Source of the DNA: Odobenus rosmarus divergens
Taxonomy: Eukaryota; Chordata; Mammalia; Carnivora; Odobenidae
Length of the DNA stretch: 64,000 bases
NCBI RefSeq assembly: GCF_000321225.1
Contig: NW_004450323.1
Span: forward strand, 254,337 to 318,336
Direction: 5' to 3'
Part shown: piece after piece, positions 25,967 to 37,932 of the stretch
Layout of the letters: each line of letters starts with the position of its first letter
How positions within the stretch are numbered: the first letter of the stretch is position 1
Program-made: the position numbers and the translations under genes
The notes under the pieces: model-generated
What the model was told of the DNA's origin: nothing
What the model saw: the letters and a program-made list of their open reading frames with translations, nothing else
The model's database searches: none

Positions 25967-28183
25967 TTGTTTATAAAAGGATGCTTCTTTATAAAAAGTT
26001 TCTAATGTGTGGTTAAACGTAGGTAATGGATTACTTGGAAACAATTCAAGGATTTTGAAAAGCCTTTTAAAGAAAACATGAAATGTATTTTGATTCAAAT
26101 TGTTTTCAACAAGAACAATAGATTAAAAACATCATTGCATATTACCTTTCTCACTTAAAAGATATACCCTGAAGAAACCATGAAAACTTGCTTCTTTACC
26201 AGACTCTAAATATAGAATGATTTAATCACCTGTGTTCTGTATAAAATATGCAAATGTACTACTCCATCCCTTCTCCACAGAAATCAGAAATATATTTTTT
26301 AAAGGGAAAAAGATTATCAATGTTAGATTTTAAAAATCTAACCATTGTCAATTCTTAAAACAGTTTATTTAATTGTTGAATATAATTTTGGGTTTTCTTT
26401 TTCTTTTTAGAATTTATATAGATTCCTCTATTTCTCCTAGACAAAACATGTATCATCTCCATATAACTAGAATTTCTGAAAAATTAAGTTACATGTAATG
26501 TGTCTCAAGTTCACTTATCAAATTGGAGGCTAGAATGTATATTAGTATGGAAATTTGATATCAAATGGTGAATATATAAATTTACTTCTACAAAATATAA
26601 ACATCTTAAGTATTAGATAATATCCCTTGACTTTTCAGATATGTGCAAAAGTTGGACACGACTTGAATTTCCAATAGGAATTCAATAGTTATTCCATGTT
26701 TTCTCAGAATAGAATTCTCAGCCATATAGGGTTTTATTTAATCTGAGAAGTATATATTCTTCAAGCGGAACTGTAAGCAGGACCATAATTGATTGATATT
26801 ATGTTTCCTGCTAATGGGAATTAGCCTTAATGATGAAAGTAATAGATGTCACGCTGAAATGAGAGTTAGCATGTTATTACATACTATTCATGAAAACATA
26901 AGTGCCATTCTTTTGTATGCTAATATGAAGTTGTCATTTTGTAGGCCAAAAAGGGCTTAGATATTGGCAATTTTATATGGTTCAACCTAGTACTATCATT
27001 AGCTGAGAGCTGCCACCGGAATAGTCCCGTGGAGCAATATGCTAATACAGAGTGGTTTTCAAGAAGTTGTTTGCTCCCTTGTTGGATTGTCAGTGGTCCC
27101 AAGTGGTATTCTGACCAAAATATTATCTCATGCAAGAAAGCCAAGGTCATTACTTTAGTCTCCAGAATAGTGTGAAAGGATAAAAAAGTGAAGAAGATGG
27201 GTTTGGTCTCTGTACATTTACCCCAGTGGTACAAAGGATGTACAATGGGCTGCCTTTGTATGTAAGTTTACAATAAAGCTCTATAATGCTACTTCTCTGT
27301 TGAACCTAATTTGTTATGTCGCAGAAGCAGCCCCAGTGATTAAGACTACTACATGTTACTGACATTAGAGGAGAAGCTTCTTGTACAAATGATGTCTGTA
27401 AATAACATTTCAGATAGATATGGTCAATAAAGTTAAAACGCTCAGGAAATGGATAAACAAATGTGACTCCTCATTGATTCAGATATGCCAGTCAACCAGG
27501 GCAGTATGTGAATTATGAGCCTGTAAGAATAAAGGCCATTTCGAGATCATCTCTGGTTTTATGAGCTGGACCTTTCAAAGCAGTTCATATCATCCAACAT
27601 TAGGTGATCATGGTGTTGACGTATAACCAGAAGGTTAAGAATGAGATGAATAGCAATAACCTTTGGCAACAGTATTCGTATGTTACTACATATAATTGAT
27701 GGATGATAATTATTTTTTGGTATAACAATAAATAGTAATGATACCTACCGTTGTATCTTCTCACAAAATTCTTTGGCAATGAGAACATCATTTGTTATTT
27801 TGCTTTTCTCATTATTCATGTATTTCTCATTTTTCAAGTATTTCAAAATAATCTTGCTTACATACTTCAAGTGTTCAGATGTGGCATTCTGAGTGTGTGA
27901 TTTGACTCCTTTCCTAAAGACTAGCTTCCTCTCAGGATGAAACTTGTTCCCCCACAAGGAAATAACGGCAAAAAAAAAAAAAAAAAAAGATGTATGATTG
28001 TTTCTTACAGAAATTTGGCAAGATAATACTTATGTTCTTCTTTAAGCAAGTTTGTAATAATACAGATGTCAGTGTAATTATAACTGGACTTGGCCATTAT
28101 ATCAATTTATTGGAAATAGTGTTCTTTTCCAAATGAGAAAAGAATGACATCAATCTTAAATACCAAGTTAAAAGAAGTTGCCA
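25967..28183. other. AT-rich intronic DNA, no repeats recognised
   Basis: Over 2 kb without a recognisable transposable element, apart from a poly(A) run at about 27970-27988. No exon was recognised. Confidence 0.5.
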
Positions 28184-28290
28184 GGGCACCTGGCTGGCTC
28201 AGTCAGAAGAGCATGCATCTCTTGATCTCCGTGAGTTCCAGCCCCATGTTGGGTGTGGAGATTACTTAAATAAATAAATAAAATTTAAAA
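28184..28290 (+). mobile_element. Old short CAN-SINE, plus strand
   Basis: GGGCACCTGGCTGGCTCAG head, GAGTTCCAGCCCCATGTTGG, GAGATTACTTAAATAAATAA tail. AAGAAGTTGCCA upstream and AGGAAGTTGTCA downstream suggest a decayed target-site duplication. Confidence 0.92.
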
Positions 28291-29939
28291 AGGAAGTTGT
28301 CATTGGACCAGTTATGCATACATCATTGGTGTAACTCAGATACTAATACCTGATAGCTGTAATTTAGAATTTTTACATCACTTAAAACTTTCAAATTATT
28401 AATGTGACTTTACTTTTAGAATTACAGGTATGAAAATATATTTTAATGAAATCATGATTACAGTATAAATAGAGGAGGAATTTGTGGAAGGCATTCAGAA
28501 CATTCTGTATTGTTTTGATGAACGTGAACATCTGAGCCTCCGAGTAAAGGGGAGAAAAAGCAAAATTAGAACTTCTGGTGTCACCTGTATTTTAAGATCC
28601 ATGATATAACGTACTTTTAAAACAATATATTCTTTAGGTCTTCTGTGGGGTTATTTAATTTTCAACACATTTTCCTTCAATGACATAATAGCTGGTCAAG
28701 TACTTTATAACACATGAAAAAGTTATTCCTAAGCATTGGACTCACGGAAACATTTTCATGATTGTCAGTGATTGCCTTGCGTTCCAAGGCTGGTCTCATA
28801 CAATTACAAATAAGTGTGTCTTACCAGTGTTTGGTGTCAAAGCTGAATATAGTTCCAAAATGCCAAATGACACTGAGACAACTTCTTCCAATTCAAGAGT
28901 GCACAAAATCACAGTAGAACTCTGTGAACTTCTGTTCTAAAGACATCACTGTCATGGAAACTCAGATTATTCATCATTAATTTTATGAGTAATTACCTTT
29001 ATCATCCCAATGAGTACAAAGCTCTTAGAGCTCTATTTCTGAAGTTTCACTCATACTCCTCACTAGAACCATGTATTCAAGTTCCTTTTCTTAATGCACA
29101 TTCTATGATTGTCTATAAGATCAAAATTAAATGTGAATCCAAACAAGATTATCTTATACTCTTTCTATTGTAGATTTTAAGTTTGGAAGTCCTTCTTTAA
29201 TCAGCACTTCAAGTAATCCTGTGTTAGGATTAGATACGTAGGACCCAAATTTCCTTTACTCTAAACAATTCAACTTATTTGTAAGTTGTCAACATGACTA
29301 GATTGTTTACAAAAGTTACCTTTCATGGAAAAATGAATTTTTATTATTGATGAAGTGATTGTTACTTTAGTCACATAATATGGAACATACAGAAACAGTT
29401 CTGAAGAAAGCATTTGTGAAGTGCTTTGATAGCCTGAACTGATGTTGAAATTCAAGACTCTTAGATCTATATCAGTATACTTGCCAAGGGCAACCATTTC
29501 CTGTGGATATTGACCAAGAGATATTGTACAAAAAAAAAAATAAATTCACAAGAATATTCCAAATAAAGAGCCTTGTGGTAGACTCATTCTCATAGTGACA
29601 TATTCCCAGTTCCATCTCAAGCCTCTGTTGCAATCATCACAGTTCTGTGGTAACTATTTAAAACCCACACGTTATAAGACATTACTGTTTCTAAGTCTAC
29701 ATTTACTTCTTTTGCATTTAAATAATTTGTGGATGTTATCCAAGTGTCTGGGTAATGTTGCATCTCATCATTGTTAACAAAAGAACTAGCTAAAATAATA
29801 GTGCAGACCATGTAGGCTGTTTTAAGTCAATTGTTGAAGAAATTACCTTGCTTCTAATCAATAAAATAATTAATTGTACTTAATGGGGTGGAGTCTAAAG
29901 ACATGCCTTATCTTTTCTCATTTATAACTGTGTAACCCA
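28291..29939. other. AT-rich intronic DNA, no repeats recognised
   Basis: Unassigned sequence with no transposable element I can name and only short chance reading frames. Confidence 0.45.
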
Positions 29940-30124
29940 GGACGCCTGTGTGGCTCAGTTGGTTAAGCATCTACCTTTGGCTCAGGTTATGATCCCAGGG
30001 TCCTGGGATCAAGTACCGCGTCGGGCTCCTTGCTCAGCGGGAAACCTGCTTCTCCCTCTGCCTGCTACTCTCCCTGCTTGTGCTCTCTCTTTGACAAATA
30101 AATAAAACCTTAAAAATATATATA
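29940..30124 (+). mobile_element. CAN-SINE, plus strand
   Basis: GACGCCTGTGTGGCTCAGTT head, GGTCCTGGGATCAAGTACC, CT-rich middle, GACAAATAAATAAAACC tail. TATAACTGTGTAACCCA before and TATAACTGTCACCCA after mark the target site, with a small indel. Confidence 0.94.
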
Positions 30125-30764
30125 TATAACTGTCACCCATGTCTTTTTTTTTTTTACTTCTCTGTTGTTTCCCCATTGCCTAGCATCATAAACAATTGAT
30201 AAATATTTTTGAATGAATATGTTGAAGAAATGTCTAAAAATATAAAAATATACTTTGGATGTAATTACAATGTATCTAAATCCACCCTCCTTTTCCTTGA
30301 TATTTTTACTGGCAGCGTTAGTTTTTCTGGGAGTTGCAAAGCTGGAGATTACGAGCCTGTGCTTACAATGTTTATGTGCACCTCCCTTGTGTTTGTTGCT
30401 ATCTGAAAATATTTCCAAAGACATTTTTAGATTTTTCAGGTTTTATTTATCAGTCCTTTTTATTTGCTTGCTCTTATAATTATTTAATTAAATACCATTT
30501 TCTTACCAGTAGTCAGTATATTTAATGATAAAACACTAAAACATTGAGGATTTTATGCTACAAAAAACAAAGAAGTCTGCTTTCCTTATTTTTATTTAAC
30601 ATTGCTCTGGAAATACTGACCAATGTAATAAGGGATGAAAGGTAGTAAAACATAACTTTTGGAAGATGTAGAGGTGAAATACCATTATTTGTAAAGCTAT
30701 AAGCTTGCCTACTTTCGTTCTCCAGGTACAAAACAATATCAAACAAAGTTCAGTATACAGCAGT

Positions 30765-30964
30765 GGTTCTCAAGATGTTATCCCAAGACCCTCCCAGAGG
30801 TCTGATGAAGTCAAAGCTATTTTCTTGAAAATATGAAGATGATTTTGCCTTTTCCACTCCCCTTGTCTCATGAGTTTTTCAGAGGCTATGTGATGTGCTC
30901 TCCAGTAAGTTGAATGCAGAAGCATATAATCGAATCTGTTTTCTATTAATCCAGAAATTTTAGA
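30765..30964 (+). repeat. hAT-Charlie-type DNA transposon relic
   Basis: CAGTGGTTCTCAAGATGTTA is the typical terminal start of mammalian hAT relics, followed by GTCTGATGAAGTCAAAGC and TTTCTTGAAAATATGAAG, as in Charlie-type elements. The other end is cut by a SINE insertion at 30967. Confidence 0.5.
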
Positions 30965-30966
30965 TT

Positions 30967-31155
30967 TTTTTTAAAGATTTTATTTATTTACATGACAGAG
31001 AGAGTGAGAGCCAGAGAGCATAAGCGGGGAAGAGGCAGAGGGAGAGGGAGAAGCAGACTCCCCGCTGAGCAGGGAGCCTGATGCAGGGCTCTATCCCAGG
31101 ACCCTGAGATCATGACCTGAGCTGAAGGCTTAACCGACTGAGCCACCCAGGCGTT
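30967..31155 (-). mobile_element. CAN-SINE, minus strand
   Basis: TTTTAAAGATTTTATTTATTT, GA-rich middle, GAGATCATGACCTGAGCTG and GAGCCACCCAGGCG head. The very end of the head is altered (GTTGATCCCCC follows rather than a normal CCC end). Confidence 0.92.
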
Positions 31156-31162
31156 GATCCCC

Positions 31163-31270
31163 CTTTTTTTTTAAGATTTTATTTATTTATTTGACAGAGA
31201 GAGAGAGAGATCACAAGTAGGCAGAGCAGCAGACAGAAGGAGAGGGAGAAGCAGGCTCCCCACTGAACAG
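31163..31270 (-). mobile_element. CAN-SINE lacking its tRNA head, minus strand
   Basis: Poly(T), AAGATTTTATTTATTTATTT, GACAGAGAGAGAGAG, then CACAAGTAGGCAGAGCAGCA and stops at CACTGAACAG. The tRNA-derived half is missing, so this copy is 5'-truncated or deleted. It directly abuts the previous SINE in the same orientation. Confidence 0.9.
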
Positions 31271-32713
31271 ATACATCTACATATCTGGCAATGATTAAGT
31301 TAACATGGTAATGACAAAGAAAAACTACACATAGAAAAATATTAAGTAAAAATAGAGAATACATTTCATATATTTCATAAATCCAACCATGTAAAAAGTA
31401 TAACAAAATACCAGGAATAGATACTTTAATACATTAACAATAATTATCTCTGGATTCTGGAATTATGAATAATTTTTGTTATCTTTGTTATGCCTTTCTG
31501 TATTTTCTTAATTTTTTACAGCAAATATGTTATTGTTAAAATTTTTTAAAAAGCATTACCATTCAATTAACTTTACACAGAACTATTAAAGTTTTAATTT
31601 ATAGGGTAAAACAAATCAGACAAATGAAATTTTATATTGCATTTCAGTTCTGGATTACATGCTCTTTTCCATCTGACAGTAACTTCCTGGGGTAGTGCCC
31701 TCCATTTTCACAGTGTAGTTTTGTCTGTTTGCCAGTAAACTAACCTTAAACAAATCATTTTACCTCTCTTGGTCTTTAATTTCCTTGCCTATCAAATGAC
31801 GCTCCTTCCAATTTTATAATCTGGAAATTAAATGATAAAGATTTCTAAAACTATACACGGAAACATCTTTTCCTACAATCTGTATGTCTCTCTTTTACTA
31901 CACAATTTTCTCCTAACATATTCTCTTCCATGTTTTGTGCTTCTGGATATTCCATCCCCTGCTCAACATCTGATGATTGAAGGGATTATAATGTCATCTT
32001 TCTGTCTGTCTCTCTGAATTACTCAAGGCAGCATCCAGATCCTAGTGTCCCTATGTGAATATTGTTGAGTGATTGTCATCTATGGGTCTTTGGTGATATT
32101 TTGGTGATGCTATGATATTGCCATAGAATTTATAAAAAGTCTGCAGAGATTCTAAGAATCTAGATATACATGGACTAACTGAAGTGGGATAGTGAATTGC
32201 TATTGCCTTTCCTTCTTAGCCTGTTTTGTTGGACCTTATTAATAAATACGCTGTACAGTTATACACAACCCTGGCTTGGCTCTATATGTTTAACATTCAA
32301 AATGATGAGCACTTTAGAAATATTTTTTGATGAAGCTATTATATATTTTTTAAATTGTAAGTTTGCAATCTGGTATTTTAACTCTGTGGTGCTTACTAAA
32401 AAGCATGGCTGTATTTAGTAGTTGATTCAAATAAGGCACTGAATATGTTAGTGGATGAGATATAAATGTATATTGGTACAATATGATGTGCTCCATACAG
32501 ATCCATTCACTTGATATCCAATACGATTTTCTTATCATTTAACTTGTTACATTCTTTAGTATAAAGCCTTAATCTATATTGTATACTTCAAATGGAAAAC
32601 CAAGCCTTAGAATTGATTCTCTTTGTCTAATTCCTCAACTGGGGTGAAATATACACTGTTTGATGCCTCCATGTGATTCATGTGTACTGATAAATTTCTT
32701 TTTAAACTTGCAG
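31271..32713. other. Intron upstream of the KCNK2 exon
   Basis: AT-rich, without recognised repeats. The last 30 bases hold a T-rich tract and CAG acceptor serving the exon at 32714. Confidence 0.6.
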
Positions 32714-32831
32714 CAAATAGTGGCAGCAATAAATGCAGGGATTATACCTTTAGGAAACACCTCCAATCAAATCAGTCACTGGGATTTGGGAAGTTCCTTC
32801 TTCTTTGCTGGCACTGTTATAACAACTATAG
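32714..32831 (+). CDS. KCNK2: KCNK2 (TREK-1) internal coding exon, first pore domain
   Basis: Internal exon of a two-pore-domain potassium channel of the plasma membrane, which carries background K+ current gated by stretch, lipid, heat and pH. It holds 39 codons plus one base (phase 0 start, phase 1 end), with acceptor CTTGCAG before it and donor G|GTAGGA after it; a plausible branch site TACTGAT lies about 25 nt upstream. The peptide opens [14 protein letters not shown] and ends [11 protein letters not shown] plus the first base of Gly. This covers the end of the extracellular cap, pore helix 1 and the start of selectivity filter 1; the following FG must come from the next exon. It contains an NTS glycosylation sequon and the His of SHWDLGSS, which by remembered TREK-1 numbering are N119 and the external pH sensor H126; G137 also falls in place. 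The [14 protein letters not shown] stretch fits TREK-1 better than the paralogue KCNK10. The frame is intact. Neighbouring exons were not found here. Confidence 0.95.
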
Positions 32832-35229
32832 GTAGGAGACAACTTATTTTGTTTTTTAATTTTGGTACAGCTTGTGAGCTAAACTTCATGTCTGAATTTT
32901 TCTTTTACAGTTGGTCAAATTGGTCTATGGAAGGTAGAAAGCTAGATTTTAGTAAATTGATTTTGAAAAAAGGGTTTAAAAGTTGAACAAAGGAATGATG
33001 GAAATGGATTAATTATTGTACCGAAATACTAACTTAAATTTAACATGCATATGAACCCGGAGAGCAGAGCATTTGAGTCATTTGACTAATGGATAGTAAT
33101 GTCAAGAAATGTCTTGAAATGATGATTTTTGGGGGGCAAATAGTTTCAAATTTTCCTGCATCTTTGACTTTTTAGTGTAGAAAGAAAAGATTTGAGTACA
33201 GTTTTGACATTCTTTTCATGAAGTTCTTGTTTGATATCACCTTTTTCAATTTGCAAATTTTAACTCTACATTTCAACGGATTGTTCCTGTTCTTATATGC
33301 TTGTCTATTATGATTACTTCAGGGATTTTAAAAAATATATTGTTTTTGCAGTAGTGCAAATGTATAAAAAAATTGACACTGAAATATGAGGATTACAAGA
33401 AGAATTTAAATTTAAGCCCTTGCTGTTTGCCTTCTATTCACATTGTTTTTTATAATGTTAAAAAGGACCACATAGTGGAACACCATCTCTTTTTGTGTTG
33501 ACTATGCATTCACTTAGCATCTTCTAGGAAGCAGAATGAGTATATATACATGACTTTTCTTCTGGTAATTAGTCATTCAGTGCCTAAGAAATATCCAGAG
33601 GCTAGAAATACAGACCCCATAGTGAAAACCACGCTTGCCATGCTGTGGGGATTGGGAAAGGTTACAGCTGTCTTTTTTCATGGAAGGAGGTGGGTTTAAA
33701 GCATAATTTTCAAGATAGGGAAGGAACTGACTCATCTCAGTTATGAAGGAATTTTAGGTGGAAGAAGTCTTCCCTTCTCCATATGCTGGTGATGAGATTT
33801 CCTCTCATGGGCCTGGTGTCTGATTTTGGGGTGTGAATTATGAGTCTAAAAGTTTTCATTTTATTATGGGATGCCATTGATAAATTGTGGAGTAGATAAG
33901 GTTTTCAAATCAGTGCTTTATATCAAACTCCTAAATAAGAGGACACGGAGACAGTGTATGGATGAACTCTTGCCTAAAATTTTCCTTTGAAAAATGTTTG
34001 TAGAGTCCTGTCATTATCTGAATCCACTGTAATGCATCTTTGTGCCCGATCACTTTCCAGTGAAATAAATACCTGAGCATGTTGATTTTTGCCTTTGTGA
34101 AGAGGTCAGGGAACTATATTTACTCTTACATTTCCACCAGCTAGGTCAAAAGTTGTGTGGCTGTGAAAACCTGGAAGAATGGCAATCTTGATTTCTAACC
34201 ATAATAACAGGTTAACTTTGGAGCTTAGACGTCTTGGCCCATTTCTACTATGGAAATAACTGTTTATTGTGTAGACTACTTAGAGTCTAGAAGGGGGGGA
34301 GCCTCACAGACTGAGTGAGAATGGTTTGTTTCTGCCCCATGAAAACTCAGAAGTCCAAGTTCTAACTCATCATGACCACTGCTGAATTATTCTGCAAGAG
34401 ACTTAGTCATTATACTGACTTACGGTTGCATCATGTGTTTGTAAACAGTCTCATTTTTCGAATCCCAAATTCAGTAAGTTTTGCAGACATATACTTCCAC
34501 ACATGAAAAAAATAAACCATTATTACCAGCCTTACCCCAAATTATAGCCATTAAGCACAGGAGCTGATTATTCTGGTTGTTTAGGTAGCTGCCCAACAGC
34601 CCAGATCCCTTGCTGTTCTATCTCAGACTTTATTTAGTCTTAAGTGGATTAAGTCATTCCAGGTCACCCACATTTCCTCCACATCCTTTTACTCCTAGGT
34701 CAAGGTCATCTCCTCTGACCTTAGATTAGATTATGGTCTAGGGCAGGATAAAAATTTTGCCTTCTTTTATACGTGTCCATTTGACATCTAAATCACCATT
34801 CAGTAGAATTCAAAGTATAGTTATTAATCTTCATATTGATAATGATCGTGTGAGCTTTGAAGTGGTTTTTAGCAATCCCAGAAATTGTAACCCCTAGCAC
34901 TAGCTGCATTGCATTAGTCATTTAAAAAAAGAACTTGAGACAATTTTGGAGGATAAATTGCAGTGGCTTTTATGGGGTGCCTGGTATAGGCAATGCTTCA
35001 CGGAGCGTTGTTAGCTGCAGCTGTCCAAGATTCGTCTATTCAGTGTTACCAATTTGTCTAAGAAGCCACAAGCACTCTTATTGTTAATGGGAAATATGCC
35101 CAAGGGAAGTTGTATTATACAAAATGGATTATTAAAACTTAAGGCCTAATTTTAGAGACTCTCTTCATATATCTACACACTCTTTCCAAAATCATACACT
35201 TCCAAACCCTGCACAAATTCCATTCCACA
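32832..35229. other. Intron downstream of the KCNK2 exon
   Basis: Begins with the donor GTAGGA. About 2.4 kb with no repeat recognised with confidence. No sequence encoding the expected next residues (FGN after the split glycine) was found here or elsewhere in the window. Confidence 0.55.
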
Positions 35230-35600
35230 GTTGCACAGACTAAAATCCAATCTTGACTGTTCTCATTCCCTCAGACCTGACTTCCAGTCCATCAATCAGT
35301 TCTGTTGGCTCTGACTTTAAAGTACGTCCATAATGTAACCACTACGCACCATTCAAACTGCCACCATTTCGGTCCAAGGCAGCATTGTCTCAATGTCAGC
35401 ATCCTTGCAGAAAGAAGCCTTCTGCTGAGAGCATCTCTGTGCTCTCCACCTTGGAGCAAACACTGTACTCCAGCCCATCTCACCTAGTAAGATACACGTT
35501 CTATGAGCTTAGGAATTTTATGTGTTTGAGTCTTTTCTGTATCCCCATGCTTGACCCATAGTGGGTGCTTAACAACTGGAATCAATAACAAATAAGCATT
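35230..35600 (+). repeat. L2 LINE relic, plus strand
   Basis: Sense L2 text: CAGTCCATCAATCAGTTCTG, GTTGGCTCTGACTTTAAAGT, then the terminal phrase TGTATCCCCATGCTTGACCC, TAGTGGGTGCTTAAC. It includes a small decayed reverse transcriptase piece with an internal deletion. Confidence 0.65.
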
Positions 35601-35714
35601 CTAATGGTATGAACTGTGGCCTGTTGTAAATTACATAAACTAAATGGATACCTATTACACTACATTCTTAGCTCTTTCAACAGATTTTAGTGCCAGCTTT
35701 TTTGCTAGTTTGTT

Positions 35715-36115
35715 CATTTATTTATTCAACAAATAATATAGCATTGTCACTCTGCTATTATCAAGATAAAAGATAAATTACTTGAGCCTAAGTTGTGTCC
35801 AGACCAGTCAGGGAGGCCAGTGGACAAATAGTCATTTATAATATAGAGTGCCACATGCTATGGATTAAGATTATTTAATGGGAATCTATAGGAACTACAC
35901 TATAGGCGGATGGGTAAGGAAGGGACAGTGCTTTCCTTTTCTTAGTAAACGTTGTCCTAGTTGAGACCCGAAAGAGAATTAGGAGTTCCCCAGGTGAATG
36001 AAGGTGGAAAGGGAACGTTGTAGGCATTGGGAGTTCATGTGGGAGAGATTAGGGCCAAGGAACATTATGTTCTGTTTGGGGATTGCAAGTTATCTAGAGC
36101 CGTTGTTTGTAGTTG
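35715..36115 (-). repeat. L2 LINE relic
   Basis: Starts CATTTATTTATTCAACAAAT and continues through antisense L2 phrases (GGACAAATAGTCATTTATAA, GGTGAATGAAGGTGGAAAGG) to GGGGATTGCAAGTTATC. Strongly diverged. Confidence 0.55.
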
Positions 36116-36189
36116 AAGGGATTCCTCATCAGGACCATGTAAATCAGTAAATCGGCGTAAGTGGCTCCTGTTGGATAAGTGCTACTTCT

Positions 36190-36990
36190 GCCACTGCCTG
36201 GATAGAAAGGACTCAGCCCCTGCTCGGAATCCAACTGGGGAGAGAAAATGTACACTTAAGAAATAATCGAAGGATAACAGAGATAAGTCTTGTATAATTG
36301 TTATATGGAAGAGTGGTTTAAACAATGGTTTAGGAATTGAGAAAAAGGGAAGTACACGTGGGCTGGAGCTGGGAGGGGAGGTTTCATGAGAGAAGCTGGA
36401 TTTGAACTATGGCTTTGAAGAAAATGTTTTGGTTTAGATCGAAGGAGGGGGAAAGGGCCTCCTAATCTGTGATATGGCTGAGCAAGAATACAAAGAGAGG
36501 TATGAGCTTGGTTTATTTTGGGGATAGAAAAGTAAGTATTTGAGTGTTTAAAGAGTAGTGGGAAATACTATTGACTGATTCAGTTGGGAAGGATGCAGTT
36601 GAATATAATGTGATTTTTGAGACCTACTATAATAAGATAGAACATGGGTTGGTTTTGAGTTTACTTGTTGTTGTTGTTGCTGTTATTGTGGCTGTTGTTG
36701 GAAAGTGAAGTGACAGGTTAAAAGTGACATTAAAAGATGCATTTATCAAGAAGAGGATGCGTGGAGACTGTTGGTGGAGAGAGCAATTAGGAGCCCACCC
36801 CAGTGAGCCATGGAAGGGGGATGGGAAGGTTGACTGGGATGGCTGGAGTTGGTGTTGCAAGAAGAGAGGAAGACAAAATGTTGAAGTAATTAGGTGCGAG
36901 AATCAACAGGCCTTGGTGACTAATACAAGTTGAACATTGAAATGAATATTTAAGCAGCAGGCTTGCAACTCATTGGCAGTGCTAGTCCAC
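36190..36990 (-). repeat. L2-like LINE relic with a GTT tract
   Basis: Purine-rich antisense L2-like text (GGGAGGGGAGGTTTCATGAG, GAAGCTGGATTTGAACTATG, CTGAGCAAGAATACAAAGAG, GAAGAGGATGCGTGGAGAC). A GTT-rich simple tract lies at about 36667-36700. Confidence 0.5.
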
Positions 36991-37084
36991 TCTATGAAGA
37001 GAAGAGAGTTAAAAAATGGCCAAGATTTCATACATTGTGTTCTATTTGGAAGCTTCATTTTAGCAGCCCCCCCCACACACATTT

Positions 37085-37676
37085 GCTTGTTTATTCTTTA
37101 ATTCAGACAAAGAATGCGAGGTAGATGGGCTCCCTCCTGAAGCTCTCATTAGGGCAGAAGAGACCAGCGATTAATCAGGACATTAAAAAAAAAACAAACA
37201 AACAAGACCATTACGGATGAAAATAAATGCTACCCAAGAAGTTCATGTGTGGTGATAGAGAATAGATAGAGGAGCCAGGGCGGGGAGAGGGAGGTGTTCT
37301 AAAGAAGACTGATTTAAGAGCTCTGAGCAGGTGACATGGAAGCTGAAACTGGAAGCATGAGAAAAGGTCAGCTAGGTAGAGAAGAGCGCAAAGATATGTT
37401 CAAGCAGAGGGCCAGCAATAGCAAAGATCCTGAGTGGGACAGATGTGAGCATATTCAAGGAATACAGATGAGTCCATGTGGCAGGACCTGGAGGAAGAAG
37501 CAAGGTTAGCAAGATCAAGAGGAGCCAGGGTGTGTGGGACCCAGTAAATCATGGCAACATGCTGAATTCAGTGGGAAGCCACTGAAAGATTTAAGTACAA
37601 GAGAGGGAAGATGTGACTCAGCTGCCATTTGGAAGGCATGAGGGGAAGCAAGAAGACCAGTGAGAAGGTGGTCCCA
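37085..37676 (-). repeat. L2 LINE relic
   Basis: Antisense L2 phrases: GAGCAGGTGACATGGAAGC, AAGCAGAGGGCCAGCAATAG, GTGGGAAGCCACTGAAAG and GAAGATGTGACTCAGCTGCC. The L2 seems to continue past the SINE to about 37950. Confidence 0.65.
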
Positions 37677-37877
37677 TTGAGGCACCTGGGTGGCTCAGTC
37701 TGTTGAGCATCTGACTCTTGATTTCAGCTCAGATCATGATCTCAGGGTCTTGAGATCAAGCCCCGCATAGGGCTTCACACTCAACAGGGAGCCTGCTTAA
37801 GATTCTCTCTCTCCCTCTCCCTTTGCCCCTCCCCCTGCTCCCCCTCCCTCTAAAATAAATAAATCTTAAAAAAAAAT
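37677..37877 (+). mobile_element. CAN-SINE, plus strand
   Basis: GAGGCACCTGGGTGGCTCAG head, CAGATCATGATCTCAGGG, CT-rich middle and AATAAATAAATCTTAAAAA tail. Confidence 0.94.
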
Positions 37878-37932
37878 GAAGAGGGTTATCCCATTAATCC
37901 GTGAGTGAAGATGTTGCCTTGACTAAGGAGGC

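Noticed and set aside
32714..32831. Assigning the exon to KCNK10 (TREK-2)
   Set aside because: The [18 protein letters not shown] stretch agrees with TREK-1 as I know it, while TREK-2 differs at several of these positions.
32660..32986. Open reading frame of 108 codons around the KCNK2 exon as a stand-alone gene
   Set aside because: Only the middle 39 codons match TREK-1, and they are bounded exactly by splice sites. The flanking codons are intron read in frame by chance.
36667..36700. GTT-rich tract as a possible coding repeat
   Set aside because: It lies in L2-like intronic text with no splice sites, and is a simple sequence repeat.
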